Source: Kiritimatiellia bacterium
GTDB lineage: Bacteria; Verrucomicrobiota; Kiritimatiellia; RFP12; UBA1067
Direction of reading: 5' to 3'
Assembly: GCA_016302985.1 (NCBI GenBank)
Contig: JAEDMN010000041.1
Span: 1-16,854 of the forward strand
DNA: 16,854 nucleotides
Under the pieces are notes generated by a model, which ran no database searches, was not told the DNA's origin, and saw only the letters and a list, made by a program, of their open reading frames with translations. How positions within the stretch are numbered: position 1 is the stretch's first letter; each line of letters starts with the position of its first letter. The translations under genes were made by a program, and so were the position numbers. Positions 1-6,488 of the stretch are shown here, piece by piece.

Positions 1-564
1 GGGCTTGAATTCGGACATCGTCGCCTCGTTCGCGGCGGAGATGCCCGTGTGGCGGAAGACCGCGGAGATGGTCAGGAAGAGGATCTTCAGGTCGAGCAGG
101 AGCGAACGGTGGTCGACGTACCAGACGTCGTGGCGGAACTTGTCCTCCCAGGACAGGAGGTTGCGCCCGTTCACCTGCGCCCAGCCGGTGATGCCGGGCG
201 GGACTTCGTGCCGTCGGGCCTGCTCGGGCGAGTAGCGCGGCAGGTAGGCGGTCGGGAGGGGGCGCGGGCCCACGAGCGACATGCGGCCGGAGAGGACGAG
301 CAGCAGTTCGGGGATCTCGTCCAGCGACGAGGCGCGCAGGAAACGGCCGAAGCGGGTGAGGCGTTCGGCGTCCGTGCCGGGTCCGTTCCGCATGGAGCGG
401 AACTTCACGATCCGGAAGGGGCGCCCGCCCAGGCCCGCGCGTTCCTGCGTGAAGAACACGGGGCGGCCGAGCGCGCACAGGACGGCGAGGGCGACCAGCA
501 GCAGGAGCGGCAGCCAGAACGGCGCCGCGAGCAGGACGAGGAGAAGGTCGAGGACGCGTTTCAT
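1..564 (-). CDS. pglC: PglC-like phosphoglycosyl transferase (bacterial sugar transferase), 3' end outside window
   Basis: Monotopic phosphoglycosyl transferase, which moves a sugar-1-phosphate from a UDP-sugar to undecaprenyl phosphate at the inner membrane, the first membrane step of glycan or glycoprotein assembly. The visible 188 codons begin MKRVLDLLLV with one hydrophobic re-entrant segment (about residues 4-32). They then show the family marks: FFTQERAGL, the FRIVKFRSM stretch, the catalytic Asp-Glu pair in SSLDEIPEL, MSLVGPRPL, and PGITGWAQVNGRN followed by SWEDKF. The order and spacing match the small PglC class, not the long WcaJ/WbaP type. The start is ATG at 564, preceded by GGAG, and it lies 9 bases after the stop of the upstream aminotransferase, so the two are cotranscribed. 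The frame is still open at position 1; since PglC proteins are about 200 residues, little is missing. The sugar substrate is inferred from the PglE-like neighbour and is not proven. Confidence 0.9.
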   Translation of the reverse strand, partial: MKRVLDLLLVLLAAPFWLPLLLLVALAVLCALGRPVFFTQERAGLGGRPFRIVKFRSMRNGPGTDAERLTRFGRFLRASSLDEIPELLLVLSGRMSLVGPRPLPTAYLPRYSPEQARRHEVPPGITGWAQVNGRNLLSWEDKFRHDVWYVDHRSLLLDLKILFLTISAVFRHTGISAANEATMSEFKP

Positions 565-573
565 CGGTCTCCG

Positions 574-1713
574 TCAGGCTCCCCGGATGGCCCGCGCCAC
601 GCGCGCGAACTGGGCGGCCGTGAGGCCGGCGCCGGACGGAAGGCAGAGGCCGCGGCGGAAGAGGGCCGCGGAGACGTCCCCGCCCCAGGCCCGGCAGTCG
701 CGGAACGTCGGCTGCAGGTGCATCGGCTTCCAGACCGGCCGGCTCTCGATGTCGGCCGCGTCCAGCCGCGCCGCGACGGCGTCGCGCGCCGCGGACGTGG
801 GGAAGACGAAGACGCTGAGCCAGCGGGTCGAGGCGGTGCAGGACGCGTCGCACGGGAAGGGCTGGACGTCCTTCGAACGCGGGCGGAAGGGCGTGTCGGG
901 GGCGCAGCCGAAGAGTTCGCAGTAGGCGGCGAAGGTGCGGCGCTTGCGGCGGACGATCTCGGGCAGGCGGTCGAGCTGGGCGCAGCCGAGCCCGCCCAGC
1001 AGGTTGCTCATGCGGTAGTTGTAGCCGATCTCGCGGTGCTCGTAGTGGACGACCCGCTCGCGGGCCTGCTGGGCGCGCCATTTCGCGCGGACGACGATGT
1101 CCGGATCGCGGGAGAGGACGGCGCCGCCGCCCGAGGTGGTGACGATCTTGTTGCCGTTGAAGGAGTAGACGGCCGCGGCGCCGGCGCAGCCCGCGGGGCG
1201 GCTGCGGCAGGTGGCGCCGACGGCTTCGGCCGCGTCGACGACGAGCGTCGCGTCGAAGCGCGTGCAGAGCGCCTCGAGGGCGTCGTAGTCGCAGCACTGG
1301 CCGTAGATGTCGGCGGGGATGACCACGATCGGACCGCGGTGGGTGCGGCGGAGGTCCGCGAGCGCGGACTCGAGCAGGGGGATGGAGAGCGTGCCCGTCG
1401 CGGGGTCGGAGTCGACGAAGACGGGACGGGCGCCGCGGTGGACGGCCGGTCCGACCGTGGCGACGAAGGTGAGGGAGGAGGCCACGACGACGGTGCCGGG
1501 GCCGACGCCGAATTCGGCCATCAGCAGGTCGAGCGCGGCGGTGCCGGACGCGACGGCCGCGGCATGCTGCCCGGCGAGCTGGCCGAGCCGGCGGTCGAAT
1601 TCGTCCACAAGGGGGCCGCAGGGGGCGACGTAGCCCGAATCGAACGCCGCGGAAACCGCGGCGCGTTCAGCCTGCCCGACCCACGGCGGGGAGAGGAATA
1701 TCCGTTTCGCCAT
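574..1713 (-). CDS. pglE: DegT/DnrJ/EryC1/StrS-family PLP aminotransferase, PglE-like
   Basis: PLP-dependent sugar aminotransferase, 379 residues, probably converting a UDP-4-keto-6-deoxy-HexNAc to its 4-amino form for bacillosamine-type sugars. Seen: N-terminal MAKRIFLSPP; SGTAALDLL near residues 56-64; the PLP-ring aspartate D160 in VVDAAEAVGA; the Schiff-base lysine K189 in SFNGNKIVTTSGGG; and the IGYNYRMSNLLGGLG substrate loop. The SFNGNK-TTSGGG block is typical of the PglE/PglC-cluster aminotransferases. I chose ATG 1713 over an upstream in-frame ATG at 1782, because the longer form would add about 23 non-conserved residues and would overlap the divergent gene and both promoters. An extended -10 box ends 7 bases before this ATG, suggesting a leaderless or nearly leaderless message. 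It lies upstream of the phosphoglycosyl transferase. The acetyltransferase (PglD) that sits between these genes in Campylobacter is not present between them here. Confidence 0.92.
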   Translation of the reverse strand: MAKRIFLSPPWVGQAERAAVSAAFDSGYVAPCGPLVDEFDRRLGQLAGQHAAAVASGTAALDLLMAEFGVGPGTVVVASSLTFVATVGPAVHRGARPVFVDSDPATGTLSIPLLESALADLRRTHRGPIVVIPADIYGQCCDYDALEALCTRFDATLVVDAAEAVGATCRSRPAGCAGAAAVYSFNGNKIVTTSGGGAVLSRDPDIVVRAKWRAQQARERVVHYEHREIGYNYRMSNLLGGLGCAQLDRLPEIVRRKRRTFAAYCELFGCAPDTPFRPRSKDVQPFPCDASCTASTRWLSVFVFPTSAARDAVAARLDAADIESRPVWKPMHLQPTFRDCRAWGGDVSAALFRRGLCLPSGAGLTAAQFARVARAIRGA

Positions 1714-1720
1714 GCACCAG

Positions 1721-1729
1721 ATTCTACCA
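1721..1729 (-). promoter_or_regulatory. Extended -10 promoter element for the aminotransferase operon
   Basis: Read on the minus strand, TGGTAGAAT (TG at 1729-1728, TAGAAT at 1726-1721) is an extended -10 box in the only AT-rich patch of the region. No good -35 hexamer is seen at the expected distance. The box ends 7 bases before the ATG at 1713, so transcription should begin at or beside the start codon. Confidence 0.5.
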
Positions 1730-1733
1730 TATT

Positions 1734-1742
1734 TGCTATAAT
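1734..1742 (+). promoter_or_regulatory. Extended -10 promoter element for the efflux/glycosidase operon
   Basis: TGCTATAAT: an extended TG (1734-1735) followed by a perfect TATAAT at 1737-1742. There is no recognisable -35. Only 6 bases separate the box from the ATG at 1749, so the predicted start site falls on or next to the first codon (leaderless mRNA). The only other TATAAT that I see used this way is before the Rex-like gene, in a nearly identical TTGYTATAAT context. Confidence 0.65.
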
Positions 1743-1748
1743 GCGCAC

Positions 1749-3197
1749 ATGTTTCGCTTGTTGAAAATTTCGTCCCTCGCACTGGCCGCGGCGCTGTTCG
1801 CGGCGGGCTGCGAGACCGTCGAACGCGCGCGCACGGCGCAGGCCGCCGTGTCCTCCGCGACGAACGACGTGCCGGGGAGCGTGCACGCGCGCCTCGAGCC
1901 CGGTTCGGTCAATCTGCTGGGGTCGACGCTCGTGGACTACGTCGCGTTCGCGATGACGAACCGGCCGAGCCTCGAGGCCTCGCGCCTGGCCGTCTCCAAC
2001 GCGGTCCTCGAACTCGCGCGCGTCACCTCCGACCGCGCGTTGCAGCTTTCGCTCTCCGGCGGCTACTCGCAGGCCACGCGCAACGGCGGCAGCCACTTCT
2101 CCTGGCACCAGCCCCGCGGACGCGGGACGACGGACATTTCCGCGGACCTCCTGATCTGCGACTTCGGCAGGCTCGACGCGCGCGAGCGCCAGGCGCGCGA
2201 GGAGCTCGTGGCCGCGCAGCGGGACCTGGCGGACGAGGAGTTCAACGTCTTCAACGAGGTCGCGCAGGCCTACTTCACGGTCCTCCGCAACGACGGCCTG
2301 CTCGCGGTCGCGCATACGAACGAGTTCATGTTCGCGGAGCACCTGCGCCAGGCCGAATCCCTGCTCGCGGCCGGCGAGGCGAAGCGGCTGGACGTGCTCA
2401 AGGCCCGCGTGGACCTCTCCGAGGCGCGCATGGAGACGATCACGGCCTCCAACGACGTCGTCACGGCGGAGGCGGACTTCCTCCGCGCGCTCGGCCTCGG
2501 CGGGACGGGCGTCGTGCGGGCCGACGTGCTCGAGGTCGCGGAGGACAGCCTGGCGCCGTCTTCGCCGCGGCTCCCCGCGACGGACTTCCCCGCCGGCGCG
2601 GGGCTCGGCCTCGCCCGCACGAACGCGCCGTCCCTCAAGGTGCTCCGCGCCCGTCTCCGCGCGGCGAGCGCGCAGGTCGACTACGCGGTCGCCGACCTCC
2701 TTCCGGAGCTCACGCTCTCCTCCGCGTTCTCCTTCACCGACCCGACCTGGAACTGGAGCTGGGGCTTCCGTGCGGTGCAGTCCGTGCTGGACGGCTTCCG
2801 CAAGCAGACCGCGGTCGACCAGGCGGTCGTCGCGCTGGCGCGCGCCCGCACGGACGTCGAGGCCGCCGAGCAGAAGCTCGCCTACGACCTCTCGGTGGCG
2901 GCGGCGACGCGCGACCGCGCCCGCCAGTCGCTCGAGACCGCGCGCGTCGAGGTCGAACAGTCTCGGGAGAACTACGAGACCGTGCTCGCGCAGTACCGGC
3001 TCGGCGACGCGTCCCGCCTCGACTTCACGGACGCGGCGGGCGCCCTGGCCGCGGCGCTGGGCGCCCGCGTCAAGGCCTTCTACGGCGGCGAATGCGCCGA
3101 GGCCCAGCTCATCCGCCTGACGGGCCACGTCCCGTTTGCCGACCTTCCCCGTCCGACCGGAACCCATCGCGAGGTGAACGACCATGAAATGGATTAA
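1749..3197 (+). CDS. TolC-family outer-membrane efflux lipoprotein
   Basis: Outer-membrane channel of a tripartite efflux system, 482 residues. The N-terminus is a lipoprotein signal (hydrophobic to residue 20, then LFAAGC with C21 as the lipidated cysteine; alanine at -3 makes the lipobox slightly weak). Two OEP repeats follow. The first has a long helical stretch with LDVLKARVDLSEARMET and RALGLG (about residues 180-255). The second runs from about residue 290 to 470, with VDYAVADLLPELTLSS, heptad-rich helices and RLDFTDAAGALAAALGA. These are hallmarks of NodT/OprM-like lipoprotein TolC homologues. It is the first gene of the long plus-strand operon. Its stop overlaps the adaptor start by 14 bases, implying translational coupling. 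ATG 1749 has no room for a Shine-Dalgarno downstream of the predicted transcription start. Confidence 0.9.
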   Translation: MFRLLKISSLALAAALFAAGCETVERARTAQAAVSSATNDVPGSVHARLEPGSVNLLGSTLVDYVAFAMTNRPSLEASRLAVSNAVLELARVTSDRALQLSLSGGYSQATRNGGSHFSWHQPRGRGTTDISADLLICDFGRLDARERQAREELVAAQRDLADEEFNVFNEVAQAYFTVLRNDGLLAVAHTNEFMFAEHLRQAESLLAAGEAKRLDVLKARVDLSEARMETITASNDVVTAEADFLRALGLGGTGVVRADVLEVAEDSLAPSSPRLPATDFPAGAGLGLARTNAPSLKVLRARLRAASAQVDYAVADLLPELTLSSAFSFTDPTWNWSWGFRAVQSVLDGFRKQTAVDQAVVALARARTDVEAAEQKLAYDLSVAAATRDRARQSLETARVEVEQSRENYETVLAQYRLGDASRLDFTDAAGALAAALGARVKAFYGGECAEAQLIRLTGHVPFADLPRPTGTHREVNDHEMD

Positions 3198-4503
3198 ACC
3201 TGCCTTCTCCATCCTCCTCGTCCTGACCCTGGCGGGCGGCGGTTCCTACGCCTGGACGCGGCACGCCGCCGGGAAGCCGGCGCAGGAGGGTCCCGCCGCG
3301 GGCTTCCGCACGTCGAAGGTCCAGCGGATGGACATCGTGCGCACCGTCTCCGCGACGGGCACGGTGACGCCGCGCAACACCGCCTCGGGCATCCCCGTCG
3401 GCGCGCAGGTGAACGGCAAGCTCATCAAGCTCTACGTCGACTACAACGACGTCGTGACGAACGGGCAGGTCGTGGCCCTCATCGACCCGCTCGTCTACGA
3501 GGCCGCGTACAAGAGCGCCGTCGCGCGCCTGCACGTCGACCAGGCGAGCGTTCAGGTGAGCACCTGCTCGGTGCGCCAGCGCGAGGCCGAGCTCGTGCTC
3601 GCGAAGAAGACCTACGACCGCAAGAAGGCGCTGGTCGAGAAGGCGATGGCCCCGGTGGCGGACCTCGACAGCGCGACGGAGGCCTACGAGAAGGCGCAGG
3701 CCAGCGTCGAGAGCGCGAAGGCCTCCCTGATGAGCGCGCGCGCGAACGTCGAGGCCAGCCAGGCCGCGGTCGACCAGGCGCAGGCCAACCTCGGCTACTG
3801 CACGATCCGCTCGCCCGTGAACGGCATCGTCATCGCGCGCAAGGTCGAGGAGGGCGAGACGGTCGTTTCGAGCATGAACGCGGTGCCCGTGCTCTCCATC
3901 GCCGAGGACCTGGACGTGATCTGGGTCGAGGCGACGGTGCCGGAGGCGGATGTCGGCAACATCCGCGTCGGCCAGCCGGTGACGTTCACGGCGGACGCGT
4001 ACCGCGACCGTTTCAAGGGCCGCGTCAAGCAGATCCGCCGCGCCGCGACGACGACGAACAACGTCGTGACGTTCCCCGTCATCATCGAGGCCGAGAACCC
4101 CGGGCAGAAGCTCTTCCCCGGCATGACGGCGACGCTCTCCATCGAGACCGGGCGGGCCGAGAACGTGCTCGCCGTCGCGGCCTCCGCGTTCCGCTTCCGC
4201 CCCAAGCCGGCGGACTACGAGCGGGCCCGCGCGGGCGGCGAGATCCCGCCCGGCCGCAAGCTCTGGTTCGCGAAGCCCGACGGGGCGCTCGAGTGGGTGT
4301 CCGTCGAGGAGGGCGTGACGGACGACTCCTCCATCGAGATCAAGTGCGCGAACGCCGCCTCGCTCGAGGGGCGCGAGGCCGTCGTCGGCTACCAGGTCTC
4401 CTCGATGCAGGCCGGGTCCGGCGGTTCGCAGAATCCGTTCATGCCCAAGTTCCCGAAGCGCGGCACGAAGGGCACCGCCCCCGAGCCGAAGAAGGCCAAG
4501 TGA
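3184..4503 (+). CDS. MacA-like periplasmic adaptor (membrane fusion protein, HlyD family)
   Basis: Inner-membrane-anchored periplasmic adaptor linking the ABC permease to the outer-membrane channel, 439 residues. Seen: an N-terminal membrane anchor (about residues 5-23); a first half-lipoyl/barrel-sandwich with GTVTPRNTASGIPVGAQVNG; an alpha-helical hairpin rich in Ala/Glu/Lys (about 110-200); a second half-lipoyl with TIRSPVNGIVIARKVEEGETV; and a beta-barrel domain with IWVEATVPEADVGNIRVGQP, ending in GQKLFPGMTATLSIE. That domain order is the MacA/HlyD pattern. The C-terminal tail (about residues 410-439) is Gly/Pro/Lys-rich and probably disordered. The start ATG 3184 follows GAGGTGA inside the end of the TolC-like gene. 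The last base of its stop is the first base of the ATPase ATG. Confidence 0.92.
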   Translation: MKWIKPAFSILLVLTLAGGGSYAWTRHAAGKPAQEGPAAGFRTSKVQRMDIVRTVSATGTVTPRNTASGIPVGAQVNGKLIKLYVDYNDVVTNGQVVALIDPLVYEAAYKSAVARLHVDQASVQVSTCSVRQREAELVLAKKTYDRKKALVEKAMAPVADLDSATEAYEKAQASVESAKASLMSARANVEASQAAVDQAQANLGYCTIRSPVNGIVIARKVEEGETVVSSMNAVPVLSIAEDLDVIWVEATVPEADVGNIRVGQPVTFTADAYRDRFKGRVKQIRRAATTTNNVVTFPVIIEAENPGQKLFPGMTATLSIETGRAENVLAVAASAFRFRPKPADYERARAGGEIPPGRKLWFAKPDGALEWVSVEEGVTDDSSIEIKCANAASLEGREAVVGYQVSSMQAGSGGSQNPFMPKFPKRGTKGTAPEPKKAK

Positions 4504-5249
4504 TGTCGCACCTGATCGACATCCGGGACATGTACAAGGTGTACGAGATCGGCGCGGAGCCGGTCCACGCCCTCGACGGCGTGTCCCTGGCGGTGGACGA
4601 GGGCGAGTTCGTCGCGATCATGGGCTCGTCCGGCTCGGGCAAGTCGACGATGCTGAACATCCTCGGCTGCCTGGACGTGCCGACGCGCGGATCCTACCTG
4701 CTGGACGGCATCGAGGTCGCGGCCCGCACGCGCAAGGAGCTCGCGCACATCCGCAACCGCAAGCTCGGCTTCGTCTTCCAGAACTTCAACCTGCTGCCCC
4801 GCACGAGCGCGCTCGAGAACGTCGAGCTGCCCGACCTCTACATGGGCCGGCTCGGCCACCGCGCGCGCCGCGAGCGCGCCCTGTCCCTCCTCGCGCGCGT
4901 CGGCCTCGCCGGGCGCGAGGACCACACGCCCGCGCAGCTCTCGGGCGGCCAGCAGCAGCGCGTCGCCATCGCGCGCGCGCTCATGAACAACCCGCCGGTC
5001 GTCTTCGCGGACGAGCCCACGGGCAACCTCGACACGAAGAGCTCGATCGAGGTCATGAAGCTCTTCTCCGAGCTCTCGCACGAGGGCATCACCATCGTCA
5101 TGGTGACGCACGAGGACGACATCGCCGCCTACGCCCGCCGCCACGTCGTGATGCGCGACGGCCGGATCATGCGCGACGACCGCGACGACGGGGGCGTCCT
5201 CAAGACGCAGGACGAGGTGGCCCGCCTGGTGAAGGAGGCGCTCGCATGA
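4503..5249 (+). CDS. MacB/LolD-type ABC transporter ATPase
   Basis: Cytoplasmic ATPase of the efflux pump, 248 residues. All nucleotide-binding motifs are intact: Walker A GSSGSGKST (41-49), Q-loop FQNFNLLPR with Q93, signature LSGGQQQR (146-153), Walker B VVFADEPTGNLD with catalytic E171, and switch histidine H203 in VTHEDD. The EPTGNLDTKSS block and the MYKVYEIG start place it in the MacB/LolD/FtsE group that powers mechanotransmission transporters. The chosen start is ATG 4503, which overlaps the adaptor stop by one base (TGATG); upstream in-frame GTG codons lie inside the adaptor. In MacB proper this domain is fused to the permease; here they are separate chains. The stop overlaps the permease start as ATGA. 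Confidence 0.95.
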   Translation: MSHLIDIRDMYKVYEIGAEPVHALDGVSLAVDEGEFVAIMGSSGSGKSTMLNILGCLDVPTRGSYLLDGIEVAARTRKELAHIRNRKLGFVFQNFNLLPRTSALENVELPDLYMGRLGHRARRERALSLLARVGLAGREDHTPAQLSGGQQQRVAIARALMNNPPVVFADEPTGNLDTKSSIEVMKLFSELSHEGITIVMVTHEDDIAAYARRHVVMRDGRIMRDDRDDGGVLKTQDEVARLVKEALA

Positions 5250-6475
5250 ACCCGCTCGCGATCTTCCGCGTCTCGCTCAAGACGCTCGGCCGCAACCCCG
5301 TCCGCTCCTTCCTCAGCTGCCTCGGCATCGGCATCGGCATCGTGGCCGTCATCCTCGCGATGGCGATCGGACAGGGCGCCAAGACGATGATGGTCAAGGA
5401 GATCTCGTCCCTCGGCGACAACCTGATGATGGTCTTCCCCGAGCGGCGCAACCACGGCCCCGTCTCGGGCGGCATGGGCCAGGGTCAGACGATGACGGCG
5501 GGCGACGCCGAGGCGGTGAAGCGCGAGCTCGCCGGCCTCGTGAAGGGCGTGAGCCCCCAGGTGCGCACGACGGTGCAGATGATGTACGGGGCGAAGAACT
5601 GGGCGGGCAACGTGCAGGGCGTCTCCACCGACATCCTGCAGATCAGCAACTGGGACGTCCCGGTCGGCCGCTTCTTCACGGACGAGGAGACCCGCCGCGC
5701 CGCGCGCGTGTGCGCGATCGGCACGACGGTGCGCGCCAACCTCTTCGCGGACGAGGAGGATCCCGTCGGCAAGACGATCCGCCTGAAGAACATCACCTTC
5801 AAGGTCGTGGGCGTGCTCGGGTCGAAGGGCGCCAACAACTGGGGCCAGGACCAGGACGACGTGATCCTCGCGCCGTACACGAGCGTGCAGCGCTACCTCC
5901 AGCGCTCGAAGTTCAACAACATCAACATGATGAACATCTCCCTCGTCTCGATGGCCGACCTCGACGAGGCGAAGCGCGAACTCGGCGCGCTCCTGCGCCA
6001 GCGCCACCACCTCGCGGACTACCAGGACAACGACTTCGAGACGCGCGACACGACCGAGCTCATGAACACGATCGGCTCCGTCACGGGCATCGTCGGGGTG
6101 CTGCTGCTCGTCTTCTCGGTGATCACGCTGGTCGTCGGGGGCATCGGCATCATGAACATCATGCTCGTCTCGGTGACCGAGCGCATCCGCGAGATCGGCC
6201 TGCGCATGGCGATCGGCGCGACGCCCGCGAACATCCTCGTGCAGTTCGTGTTCGAGGCCATCGTCCTCGCGACCGTCGGCGGCGCCGCGGGCGTGCTGGC
6301 CGGCATCGGGGCCTCGCACCTCGTCGGCGGCCTCGCGGGCTGGCCCGTCCTCATCGAGCCCGCCTCCGCCGCGTACGCCTTCCTGATCTCGACCGTGGTC
6401 GGGCTGTTCTTCGGCTTCTACCCGGCCTGGCGCGCCAGCCGCCTCAACCCCATCGACTGCCTCAGATACGAATAA
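5246..6475 (+). CDS. MacB/FtsX-type ABC transporter permease
   Basis: Inner-membrane permease of 409 residues with the MacB topology. TM1 is at about 22-42; a periplasmic MacB core domain (about 45-270) follows; then TM2 at about 278-305, TM3 at about 333-358 and TM4 at about 374-394. Diagnostic blocks are GGIGIMNIMLVSVTERIREI with GLRMAIGA after TM2, and the C-terminal PAWRASRLNPIDCLRYE. Proteins of this type do not move substrate through the membrane. They couple ATP hydrolysis to conformational changes in the adaptor, expelling periplasmic substrates (macrolides, peptides, lipoproteins) through a TolC channel. The start overlaps the ATPase stop (ATGA) and has a strong GAAGGAGG at 5231-5238. 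With the three preceding genes it makes a complete MacA-MacB-TolC type machine. Confidence 0.95.
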   Translation: MNPLAIFRVSLKTLGRNPVRSFLSCLGIGIGIVAVILAMAIGQGAKTMMVKEISSLGDNLMMVFPERRNHGPVSGGMGQGQTMTAGDAEAVKRELAGLVKGVSPQVRTTVQMMYGAKNWAGNVQGVSTDILQISNWDVPVGRFFTDEETRRAARVCAIGTTVRANLFADEEDPVGKTIRLKNITFKVVGVLGSKGANNWGQDQDDVILAPYTSVQRYLQRSKFNNINMMNISLVSMADLDEAKRELGALLRQRHHLADYQDNDFETRDTTELMNTIGSVTGIVGVLLLVFSVITLVVGGIGIMNIMLVSVTERIREIGLRMAIGATPANILVQFVFEAIVLATVGGAAGVLAGIGASHLVGGLAGWPVLIEPASAAYAFLISTVVGLFFGFYPAWRASRLNPIDCLRYE

Positions 6476-6488
6476 GGAAAAAGCGAAG

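Noticed and set aside
1521..3212. Minus-strand 563-codon frame opposite the TolC-like gene
   Set aside because: Its composition is that of a GC-bias shadow, whereas the plus strand here has a signal peptide and clear OEP-family motifs.
4293..4502. Upstream extension of the ATPase frame
   Set aside because: It overlaps the conserved end of the adaptor in another frame, and homologues begin near MSHLIDIRDMYKVY at 4503.
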